Program-made: the position numbers and the translations under genes | Source of the DNA: UBA1479 sp038109305 | GTDB taxonomy: Bacteria; Pseudomonadota; Alphaproteobacteria; Rhodospirillales; Casp-alpha2 | Length of the DNA stretch: 64,000 nucleotides | Reading direction: 5' to 3' | Assembly: GCA_038109305.1 (NCBI GenBank) | Contig: JAYNIR010000003.1 | Coordinates: 124,001-188,000 of the forward strand | In this document: piece by piece, positions 17,286-24,310 of the stretch | How positions within the stretch are numbered: the first letter of the stretch is position 1 | Layout of the letters: every line of letters begins with the position of its first letter | The notes under the pieces: generated by a model | The model's database searches: none | Told to the model about the DNA's origin: nothing | The model's input: the letters and a program-made list of their open reading frames with translations, nothing else

Positions 17286-19190
17286 ATGATAGATTGGTCC
17301 GAGCGGCTTCAAATAAAGGTGATATCGGGCGTGAGACCTATCCTTCCGGCGCTGGCCTGTTTAATGGTCTGGATTGCTGCGTGGTCCGCCTTTGCGGCGG
17401 ATCCGGACGGCCGTACCTACCGCATCGGCGTGCTGGCCTATCGCGGTGACGACCATGCCCGGCGAAGCTGGCAGCCGACGGCGGCTTTCCTCGGCACGGC
17501 GATCCGGGGCGCAAAGTTCGAGGTCGTGCCCCTGCCGCTGGCGGCGCTCCGGCGACACGTGGCGGAACGACGCGTCGCTTTCGTTTTCACCAATTCGGGC
17601 CAGTATGTGGAGTTGGAAGCCGATTTCGGGCTCACCCGAATCGCCACCGTGAAATCACCGTTCGGGCAGAAATACCGCAACGTCTTCGGCGCCGTGATCT
17701 TCGCCCGCGCCGACAATCCGGGCATCAAGAAACTCGGCGACCTTAAGGGAAAATCTTTCGCCGCCGTCAAGCCCGGCGCCTTCGGCGGGTTTCAGATGGC
17801 GTGGCGAGAATTGAAGGCCGTGGGCATCGACCCCTTCACCGATTTCGCGCGGATCGATTTCGTCGGCCTGCCGCAGGACCGGATCGTGTTCGCCGTGCGC
17901 GACCACCAGGTCGACGCCGGCACGGTGCGCACCGACGTATTGGAAACCATGGCCGTTGAAAACGGCATCGAGCTGTCGGATTTCCACATACTCAATCCGC
18001 AGAGCATCCCCGGCCACGATGTGCGGCTCAGCACCCGGCTGTATCCCGAATGGCCGTTCGCGACCATGCCGCAAACGCCGACGGACGTGTCGGAAAAAGT
18101 CGCGATCGCGCTGTTGAACCTGGCGTCCGACAGTGGGCCGGTGCGGGCCATGGGATCGGCCGGATGGACCGTGCCTTTGGATTACAAACCGGTCCACGAC
18201 ATGTTCCGGGAGTTGGAGATCGGGCCCTACACGCCCGGCGCCATCGGGCTTCGTGAAATCATCAAGCAGCATTGGCAGTGGCTGGCGATTGCGCTGGTGA
18301 TCGTCCTTTCCGTGGCGTCCCACGGGGTGTGGACGGAATTTCTTGTCAAGCGCCGGACCCGTGAACTGTCCGAAGCTAACCTGGAATTGGAACGCGAGGT
18401 GAGCGTCCGCCGTGCCGCTGAAGAACGCGCCCGGCGCCATCAGGCGGACCTTGCGCATTTGTCACGGGTCAGCGTCATCAGTGAGATGACATCGGGTCTG
18501 GCGCATGAATTGCGCCAGCCGCTGGCGGCCATCAACAATTACGCCGAAGGCGGCATCCGCCGCATCCGCCAGCGTAACGGCGAAGCGGCGAACGATATCC
18601 TTCAGGCTCTTGAAAACATCAATGAACAGGCGAGTCGCGCCGGCCAGATCATTTCGCGGGTCCGCGGGTACTTGCAGAAACAATCGCCTAAGCACGGGCC
18701 GGTCGACGTCAACCACGCGATCGGCGAGGCGGCCGTGCTGATCGGCCAGGAGGCCCGGAATCAGGGCGTCACCCTGAGACTTGATCTGGCGAACGACCTG
18801 CCCGCCGTTTCGGGTGATTTGATCGAAATCGAACAGCTGGTCATAAACCTGGCAAAAAACGCCATCGACGCCATGGCCGAGGTAGATTGGTCGCCCCGGA
18901 ACCTGACGATTTCGACCCGCGCCATTTCCGGCGGTATTCGGGTCGAGGTATTGGACACCGGCCCGGGACTCTCCCGCGCCGGCGAAGGCGATGCCTTTCA
19001 CACGCAAATCTGGCAGCCGTTTTTCAGCAGCAAGCTGGGCGGGCTCGGCCTCGGGCTCGCCATCTGCCGGACGATCGTCGACATGCACGCGGGGCGCATC
19101 TGGTCCGAACCGCGCAAACCGCAAGGCACCGCCTTGATATTTGAACTGCCCCGGCCGCCGGCGGCCGAGCACGAGGCCGGACATGCCTAA
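17286..19190 (+). CDS. Sensor histidine kinase with PhnD-like periplasmic domain (TtrS-type)
   Basis: This membrane sensor kinase has the architecture of TtrS, the tetrathionate sensor, and of thiosulfate sensors. The 634 residues comprise an N-terminal signal/anchor (about 20-38) and a periplasmic phosphonate-binding-protein-like domain (about 45-310, RIGVLAYRG...). A transmembrane helix lies at about 329-350 and a coiled linker follows. The HisKA domain has the phosphoacceptor His407 in AHELRQPLAAINNYAEGG, and the HATPase domain has NLAKNAIDAM and GLGLGLAIC. The stop overlaps the regulator gene by 8 bp. The neighbouring soxYZ, dsrE and thioredoxin genes suggest the ligand is a sulfur oxyanion; this is inference. 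The start codon is uncertain (GTG 17331 is an alternative). Confidence 0.85.
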   Translation: MIDWSERLQIKVISGVRPILPALACLMVWIAAWSAFAADPDGRTYRIGVLAYRGDDHARRSWQPTAAFLGTAIRGAKFEVVPLPLAALRRHVAERRVAFVFTNSGQYVELEADFGLTRIATVKSPFGQKYRNVFGAVIFARADNPGIKKLGDLKGKSFAAVKPGAFGGFQMAWRELKAVGIDPFTDFARIDFVGLPQDRIVFAVRDHQVDAGTVRTDVLETMAVENGIELSDFHILNPQSIPGHDVRLSTRLYPEWPFATMPQTPTDVSEKVAIALLNLASDSGPVRAMGSAGWTVPLDYKPVHDMFRELEIGPYTPGAIGLREIIKQHWQWLAIALVIVLSVASHGVWTEFLVKRRTRELSEANLELEREVSVRRAAEERARRHQADLAHLSRVSVISEMTSGLAHELRQPLAAINNYAEGGIRRIRQRNGEAANDILQALENINEQASRAGQIISRVRGYLQKQSPKHGPVDVNHAIGEAAVLIGQEARNQGVTLRLDLANDLPAVSGDLIEIEQLVINLAKNAIDAMAEVDWSPRNLTISTRAISGGIRVEVLDTGPGLSRAGEGDAFHTQIWQPFFSSKLGGLGLGLAICRTIVDMHAGRIWSEPRKPQGTALIFELPRPPAAEHEAGHA

Positions 19191-19830
19191 CCGGCCCGTG
19201 GAAATTTTCGTCGTCGATGACGACGACGCAGTTCGCGGCTCACTCTGCTGGTTGATCGAATCCGCCGACTACCGGGCCAAAGGATTTGCCACGGCGGAGG
19301 ACCTGTTGGCGGCGTTCCAGCCGACGGCGCCGGGCTGCATCGTGACGGACGTGCGGATGCCCGGCATGAGCGGCATCCAGCTGCTTGACGAAATCCTGAC
19401 CCGGACCCGATTGATCCCGGTGATCGTCATCACCGCCCACGGCGATATTCAAATGGCGGTTCAGGCGATGAAGAGCGGCGCGTTCGACTTCGTCGAAAAA
19501 CCGTTCGAGGAAAAAGCCTTGTTGCAGGTGATTGAGCGGGCGGCCGAGGAAAGCCTGCGCCGCCATCACCAACGGGACGCCGACGGCGATTTGTGGTCGC
19601 GGCTAGAAACCCTGACCCCGCGCGAGCATCAGGTTTTGGAACGGATCGTCGACGGCCAATCCAACCGCATGGTGGCAGAACAGTTGTCGATCAGAGAGAA
19701 AACCGTCGAGGCGCACCGGGCGCACGTCATGGTAAAAATGGACGCAACATCGTTCGCCGATCTGGTATCCCGGGTGGTCAAAGGCCGGATCACCCAGGAC
19801 GGGGGGCCGCGAGGGCCGGAAAACGACTGA
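19183..19830 (+). CDS. LuxR/FixJ-family response regulator (TtrR-type)
   Basis: This is the partner of the preceding kinase. The 215-residue product has an N-terminal receiver domain with the acidic pocket VVDDDDAVRG, the phosphoacceptor Asp56 in VTDVRMPGMSG, the conserved Thr in VIVITAHGD, and the Lys in VEKPF. The C-terminal LuxR-type helix-turn-helix runs from LTPREHQVLERIVDG to the recognition helix IREKTVEAHRAHV. ATG 19183 overlaps the kinase stop. A 22-bp palindrome lies 36 bp after its stop, in front of dsrE-soxYZ, and is the natural candidate for its binding site. Confidence 0.88.
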   Translation: MPNRPVEIFVVDDDDAVRGSLCWLIESADYRAKGFATAEDLLAAFQPTAPGCIVTDVRMPGMSGIQLLDEILTRTRLIPVIVITAHGDIQMAVQAMKSGAFDFVEKPFEEKALLQVIERAAEESLRRHHQRDADGDLWSRLETLTPREHQVLERIVDGQSNRMVAEQLSIREKTVEAHRAHVMVKMDATSFADLVSRVVKGRITQDGGPRGPEND

Positions 19831-19865
19831 AACCCGCCGGTTTCAGGGCGGTCGGAGGCGCTCCG

Positions 19866-19887
19866 ACATAAGGGTTTTCCCTAATGT
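19866..19887. promoter_or_regulatory. 22-bp palindromic operator before dsrE-soxYZ
   Basis: The element reads ACATAAGGG, TTTT, CCCTAATGT. The arms ACAT-x-AGGG and CCCT-x-ATGT are perfect complements apart from one central position in each half. It lies 109 bp upstream of the dsrE start and directly after the response-regulator gene. FixJ-family regulators are known to recognise sites containing CCCTTA-like half-sites, so binding by the adjacent regulator is plausible but unproven. Confidence 0.6.
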
Positions 19888-19996
19888 ATCCGCTGCCCGC
19901 TTTTGGCTACGATCTAACCCAGGAGAGCCAAAATAAGTCCACGAAAATAGGCCCTCCGGCTGCGATCAGCATTGCATTCACACGTTGGAGGAAACC

Positions 19997-20449
19997 ATGC
20001 GTCATCTCATCACTGCCTTGACCGTTCTCAGCTTCCTGTGGGTGGTCGTTCCGAGCGACCTGCAGGCCGGTGAACGTTACGGCAAGCAGAAGGTCGTCTA
20101 TCACATCAATTACCCCGGCGGTAAGGACGACAAGAAATACCAAGGCGCCCTGCGCAACATCCAGAACCACATCAATGCCGTCGGCAAAGAAAATCTGGAT
20201 CTGAAGGTCGTCATTCACGGCAACGGCATCGGCCTGCTGCAGCACGCCAAAGCCCCCGGCAAACTTCAGACCGCGGTCGCCAACCTGAAGTCCCAGAACA
20301 TCAAGTTCGCGATCTGCGCCAACACGCTCAAAGGCCGCAAGATTTCGCAGGACGCGCTGTACGAAGTCTTCAACGAAGACATCGTGCCGTCGGGCGTTGC
20401 GGAACTCGCCCACCTGCAGGCTCAGGGCTACACCTACATCAAACCCTGA
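19997..20449 (+). CDS. Periplasmic DsrE/F-like sulfur protein
   Basis: This is a small exported protein of the DsrE/F-like fold, often coded next to sox genes and thought to carry or relay sulfur on a cysteine. The 150-residue product has a signal peptide (MRHLITALTVLSFLWVVV, cleavage near LQAG). It then shows the family pattern: VVYHINYPG, a central IHGNGIGLL, and the single conserved cysteine in FAICANTL. ATG 19997 is preceded by GGAGGA, spaced 4 bases. It is the first gene of the dsrE-soxY-soxZ operon. Confidence 0.8.
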   Translation: MRHLITALTVLSFLWVVVPSDLQAGERYGKQKVVYHINYPGGKDDKKYQGALRNIQNHINAVGKENLDLKVVIHGNGIGLLQHAKAPGKLQTAVANLKSQNIKFAICANTLKGRKISQDALYEVFNEDIVPSGVAELAHLQAQGYTYIKP

Positions 20450-20464
20450 CCGGCGTTCGAATGA

Positions 20465-20504
20465 GCTGACTGGTCCGGACCTGAATAGATCCGGGCCGAT
20501 CAGC
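20465..20504 (+). promoter_or_regulatory. Strong intercistronic hairpin between dsrE and soxY
   Basis: Arms 20465-20479 and 20490-20504 can pair over 15 positions with one mismatch and two G-U pairs, leaving a 10-base loop. No T run follows, so this is more likely an mRNA processing or stability element than a terminator. It could set different levels of DsrE and SoxYZ from one transcript. Confidence 0.45.
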
Positions 20505-20529
20505 CATCCGCATTAGGAGAATGAATATC

Positions 20530-20988
20530 GTGCATAGGGATCAACTCGCCCGCCGAGAATTCCTGGCCCTGGCCGGCGCCGGCGTCGCCTTGATGACGCT
20601 TAGTCCGTTCGCCGCCGAAGCGACCCCCGCCTCGGTCCTGCAGGCGATCGAAAAGGCTATCGGCGCCAAGGCGTTCAAGGAAGGCAAGATCGCCCTGGAA
20701 CTGCCGCAGATCGCCGAAAACGGCAGCGTAGTGCCGCTCGGCGTGACCGTGGAAAGCCCGATGACGGAAAAGGATTTCGTCAAGTCCGTGCATCTGTACG
20801 CGGACGGCAATCCGCTGCCGGAAATCGCCGATTACCATTTCGGGCCGCACAACGGCAAAGCGGAGTTTTCGCTCAGAATTCGGCTGGCCAAGAGCCAGAA
20901 AATCGTCGCCGTCGCGCAATTGAGCAACGGTGACGTCTACATCGCGCGCCGCGAGGTCAAAGTGACCATCGGCGGCTGCGGCGGGTAA
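20530..20988 (+). CDS. soxY: Thiosulfate oxidation carrier SoxY
   Basis: SoxY binds sulfur substrates covalently on a C-terminal swinging-arm cysteine in the periplasm. The product ends in VTIGGCGG, the canonical GGCGG arm. It begins with a Tat signal, LARREFLALAGAG. The GTG at 20530 (152 aa) is preferred because AGGAGA at 20515-20520 then has a 9-base spacing. The ATG at 20521 directly abuts that box and would add three residues. SoxZ follows 11 bp later. No soxA, X, B, C or D is in the window, so the carrier must work with distant genes or another enzyme. Confidence 0.93.
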   Translation: MHRDQLARREFLALAGAGVALMTLSPFAAEATPASVLQAIEKAIGAKAFKEGKIALELPQIAENGSVVPLGVTVESPMTEKDFVKSVHLYADGNPLPEIADYHFGPHNGKAEFSLRIRLAKSQKIVAVAQLSNGDVYIARREVKVTIGGCGG

Positions 20989-20999
20989 AGGAGCACATC

Positions 21000-21338
21000 A
21001 TGGCAGTCAAGAACATCGAGCCGAAAGTCCGTGTCCCCGGCACGGTCAAGAAGGGCGAGCCCTTCGAGATCAAATGCGTGGTCACCCATATCATGGAGAC
21101 CGGCCAGCGCCCGAACAAGGAAACCGGCGGCAGGTTCCCCCGCGATATCCTGAACAAGCTGATCGTGACCTATGGCGGCAAGACGGTGCTGCATGCCGAT
21201 TGGCACCCGGGCGTGTCGTCCAACCCCTACACGTCGTTTTTCGTGGTGGCGACGGCGAGCGGCCCTATGGAATTCACCTGGACCGACGACAAGGGTGAAA
21301 CCCACAAAAAATCCGTGAACGTCAACGTCGCGGGCTGA
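21000..21338 (+). CDS. soxZ: Thiosulfate oxidation carrier SoxZ
   Basis: SoxZ is the beta-sandwich partner that forms the SoxYZ heterodimer, and the dimer enters the periplasm with the SoxY Tat signal. The 112-residue product has the family features VRVPGTVKKGEPFEIK, the HIMETGQR segment, and the ending MEFTWTDDKGE. It has no signal peptide of its own, as expected. GGAG is 9 bases before the ATG. It is the last gene of the dsrE-soxY-soxZ operon and faces a ridA pseudogene 6 bp away on the other strand. Confidence 0.95.
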   Translation: MAVKNIEPKVRVPGTVKKGEPFEIKCVVTHIMETGQRPNKETGGRFPRDILNKLIVTYGGKTVLHADWHPGVSSNPYTSFFVVATASGPMEFTWTDDKGETHKKSVNVNVAG

Positions 21339-21344
21339 CGCGCC

Positions 21345-21664
21345 TCAACCCGCCTTCGCGGCGGTCGCCTCAATCTCGATTTTCACGCCCGGCCTAGGGA
21401 ACGGTCCGACTGTCAACAACACGACGGGCGGGTTGTGGTCGCCCATGTAGGCGGGCTTGATCCGGTAGAAGTGATCAGGTGCGCCGCATCGGTGACATAG
21501 ACCGCCAGTTTGACGACATCCGGGACCGGGCCGTCCATGCGGCAGCCGACCTGCCCGTTCAGCAACAAAAGGCGTGACCCCAGCGGTGCTTCGGTCGCGT
21601 GACCCGCGTTGTCCCTGTGCGCGCCGATGCGGTCTTTCAAGCGATGGATCTTGTTTTTCGTCAT
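21345..21664 (-). pseudogene. Broken RidA/YjgF-family gene
   Basis: The reading starts as a RidA-type protein (ATEAPLGSRLLLLNGQVGCRMDG, DVVKLAVYVTDAAHL). Near base 21475 the frame must shift by one base to continue with HFYRIKPAYMGDHNPPVVLL and the normal C-terminus ending in AAKAG at a stop at 21345. About 25 residues expected between the VGCRMDGPVP and DVVKL segments are also absent. Both lesions point to decay, although the one-base loss could be a sequencing error. Its ATG overlaps the lolD stop (ATGA), so it once followed lolD in an operon. Confidence 0.75.
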
Positions 21665-22347
21665 TCCGGGAATAAAAACCCCTTGGTCAGGCGCACGGTG
21701 CGGTCCATGCGGGCGGCCAAAGACGGATTGTGGGTTGCTACCAGCGCAGCCAGCCCCGCCCCCTTTGCGAGCCGCAGGAGCACCGAAAATACCTCTTCCG
21801 CCGTGTGCGGATCCAGGTTGCCCGTGGGTTCGTCCGCCAACAGAACGTGGGGTGCCGTCGACAGCGCCCGGGCAATGGCGACGCGCTGTTGTTCGCCGCC
21901 AGAAAGACGCGCCGGGCGGTGGGTTTCCCGTTCTTCCAGCCCCATCCATTTAAGGATTTCATGGGCTCGGCCGCGGGCGTCGGACGCCGGAATGCCGGCG
22001 ATGATCTGCGGGATGACGACGTTTTCAAGCGCCGAAAATTCCGGTAGCAGATGGTGGCTTTGATAAACGAAACCCAGGTGATTGCGTCGGGCGAGCGTCC
22101 GCTGTTCGTCGTTCATGGTGGAGCAATCCTCGCCGCAGACCTCGATCTTGCCTGCGTCGGGCGTTTCCAGCAGCCCCGCGATGTGTAGCAACGTCGACTT
22201 GCCGGCGCCCGACGGGCCGACCAACGCAACAACTTCACCGGGGCGGACCATCAAGTCGATACCTTTCAGCACCTCAAGTTCCGTCCGTCCCTGGCGGAAC
22301 GTGCGGCGGATGCCGGAAAGCGACAATGCGGGGGTCATGTCGTTCAT
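21661..22347 (-). CDS. lolD: Lipoprotein-releasing ABC transporter ATPase LolD
   Basis: This ATPase powers the release of outer-membrane lipoproteins from the inner membrane to LolA. The 228-residue protein has Walker A GPSGAGKS, the Q-loop region VYQSHHLLPEF, signature LSGGEQQR, Walker B VLLADEPT, and the switch His in ATHNP. The start at 22347 (MNDMTPALSL) lies 11 bp after the permease gene; a longer frame overlaps lolC and has no ABC similarity. It forms an operon with lolC. Confidence 0.95.
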   Translation of the reverse strand: MNDMTPALSLSGIRRTFRQGRTELEVLKGIDLMVRPGEVVALVGPSGAGKSTLLHIAGLLETPDAGKIEVCGEDCSTMNDEQRTLARRNHLGFVYQSHHLLPEFSALENVVIPQIIAGIPASDARGRAHEILKWMGLEERETHRPARLSGGEQQRVAIARALSTAPHVLLADEPTGNLDPHTAEEVFSVLLRLAKGAGLAALVATHNPSLAARMDRTVRLTKGFLFPE

Positions 22348-22358
22348 CGCGCGTCCGA

Positions 22359-23606
22359 TTACTCGTACCTTAGTGCTTCCGCCGGGTCGGTCCGGGCCGC
22401 CCGCCAGCTGGGATAGATCGTCGCCAGGAAGGACAGCGCCAGCGCCATGGCGATGACGGCGGCGACTTCGTGCCAGTCGATCACCGCCGGCAGCTGCGAC
22501 AGGAAATAGATTTCGGCGGCGAATAGATCGGCGCCGGTCAATCCCTGAATCCACTGACGGATGGATTCGATGTTGTCGGCAAAGGCGATGCCCATGACCG
22601 CGCCCGCCACCGTGCCGATCACGCCGACCGATGCACCCGCGATCAGAAACACCCGCATGATCATGCCGCGTGTCGCTCCCATGGTCCGGAGGATCGCAAT
22701 ATCGCGGCCCTTGTCCTTCACCAGCATGATCATCGACGAAATGATGTTGAACGCGGCGACCAGGATGATCAGCGTCAGAATCAGGAACATGACGTTGCGT
22801 TCGACCTGAATGGCGTTGAAGAAACTGGCGTTGGCCTGCTGCCAGTCATGCACCCGTCCGATGTTCCGGATGGCGCCGGCGATGCGGACCTTGACGTCGA
22901 GCGCGTCGTCCGGGTTGTCGATGAATACTTCGAGCGACGACACGGCGGTCGGCGGATACTTGAAATAGAGCTGCGCGGCCGAAAGCGGCATGAACACGAA
23001 ACTGGAATCGTATTCGAACATGCCCACCTGAAACGTCGCGACGATGCGGTAAGCGGCGCTCCGGGGCACGGTGCCGAAGGCCGTGGCATTGCCCTTGGGC
23101 GATATCAGGGTCAGCCGGTCGCCGACGCGGAGCCCCATCTTCTGCGCCAGACGGTCGCCGATGACGACCGAGTTGTCGCCCTGGAAATCATTCAGTGAGC
23201 CGCTCGCGATGTTGTCGCGGATCAGTTTGCGTTTCTGAAGGTCCGCAGGGCGAATGCCACGCACCAGCGCGCCCTGCGCGGTGCCGCGGCTCGCCGCCAT
23301 GACCTGGCCTTCGATCAGCGGCGTTATGGAGACGACGCCTTTCAGGTCGCGGACCTGCCCGGCGATGGCGTCAAAGTCCTTCAGTTCGCGGAACTGGCCC
23401 TGGACGCTCAGGTGACCATTGAGGCCGAGAATACGGCCCAGCAATTCGTGGCGGAACCCGTTCATCACCGACATGACGATGATCAGCGTCGCGACGCCCA
23501 AGGCGATGCCCATCAGCGAAAACCAGGCGATCACGGAAATGAACCCTTCCTGGCGGCGGGCGCGCAGGTAACGGAGGGCCATCATCCATTCAAATCGGCT
23601 AAACAC
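22359..23606 (-). CDS. lolC: Lipoprotein-releasing permease LolC/LolE
   Basis: This is the inner-membrane permease of the Lol system. The 415-residue protein shows the FtsX-like topology: a first membrane helix near residues 25-50 and a large periplasmic domain. Three more helices follow (about 270-300, 318-345 and 375-400), each with typical FtsX segments such as ATRGMIMRVFLIAG. Alphaproteobacteria usually have one permease of this kind, so LolC versus LolE cannot be separated here. The GTG start at 23606 has an AAGGAAA box 12 bases upstream. Confidence 0.93.
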   Translation of the reverse strand: MFSRFEWMMALRYLRARRQEGFISVIAWFSLMGIALGVATLIIVMSVMNGFRHELLGRILGLNGHLSVQGQFRELKDFDAIAGQVRDLKGVVSITPLIEGQVMAASRGTAQGALVRGIRPADLQKRKLIRDNIASGSLNDFQGDNSVVIGDRLAQKMGLRVGDRLTLISPKGNATAFGTVPRSAAYRIVATFQVGMFEYDSSFVFMPLSAAQLYFKYPPTAVSSLEVFIDNPDDALDVKVRIAGAIRNIGRVHDWQQANASFFNAIQVERNVMFLILTLIILVAAFNIISSMIMLVKDKGRDIAILRTMGATRGMIMRVFLIAGASVGVIGTVAGAVMGIAFADNIESIRQWIQGLTGADLFAAEIYFLSQLPAVIDWHEVAAVIAMALALSFLATIYPSWRAARTDPAEALRYE

Positions 23607-23639
23607 GGGCTGGGGGTTTCCTTCCTTAGGCTTAAGTGG

Positions 23640-24290
23640 TTAGGGGCGCGGCAGCGCGGTCCTGACCATGTCGATGCGTTCGGGCGGCGCCGTGTCGAAA
23701 TCGCCGCCGTCGAAGGGCGGCTCCGGGTCGTATTCGATGCCGAGTTGGATCGCCTTGGCGATTTCCTCCCCGGCCAGATCGGCGGCAAAGTCGAAGGCCA
23801 TGTCGATGCCGGCGGAAACGCCCGCCGCCGTCACCACCTTGCCCTGTTTGACCATGCGTTTGCGGACCGGCGTCGCGCCGAACTTGCGGAGCATGTCCAA
23901 CGCGCGCCAGTGGGTCGTCGCCTCGATCCCGTCGAGCACCCCCGCCGCCGCCAGGATTAACGCGCCGGTACAGACCGACGTCGTCCATTTGGAGGTTTCG
24001 TGCGCGCGTTTGACCCAACCGACGATTTTCGGATCCTTGGCGGCCGAATCGGCCCCCTGCCCACCCGGCACCAGGATGATTTCCGGCTGAGGCACTTCGT
24101 CCAGCGTGTAATCGACGTTCATCGCCATGGTGCCGCCCTTGGTCCGCACCAGACCCTTTTTCTTGCCCACGCATTTGATGCGGCAGCCGGGCACCCGTCC
24201 CAGGACTTCGAACGGCCCGATGGCGTCAAGCGGCGTGATCCCGTCGAACAGCAGGATGGCGACGGTCATGCCATTGGTCGGTTCGGTCAC
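23640..24290 (-). CDS. DJ-1/PfpI-family protein, isonitrile hydratase-like
   Basis: This is a glutamine-amidotransferase-like protein of the DJ-1/PfpI superfamily. Among its families it most resembles isonitrile hydratase (InhA), which turns isonitriles into N-substituted formamides. The 216-residue product has the early acidic residue in LLFDGITPLDAIGPFE (Asp16 or Asp22). The nucleophile elbow is TSVCTGALIL with Cys107, followed by THW, as in InhA and in AraC-associated amidases. The GTG start has GGAAG 9 bases upstream. It lies between proS and lolC. Substrate assignment is inference. Confidence 0.7.
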   Translation of the reverse strand: MTEPTNGMTVAILLFDGITPLDAIGPFEVLGRVPGCRIKCVGKKKGLVRTKGGTMAMNVDYTLDEVPQPEIILVPGGQGADSAAKDPKIVGWVKRAHETSKWTTSVCTGALILAAAGVLDGIEATTHWRALDMLRKFGATPVRKRMVKQGKVVTAAGVSAGIDMAFDFAADLAGEEIAKAIQLGIEYDPEPPFDGGDFDTAPPERIDMVRTALPRP

Positions 24291-24310
24291 GGACGTACGC
24301 TTCCAGGCAT

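Noticed and set aside
19888..19940. Sigma-54 promoter before dsrE
   Set aside because: TTTTGGC is present but no GC element follows at the needed distance, and the regulator is of the LuxR type, which works with other sigma factors.
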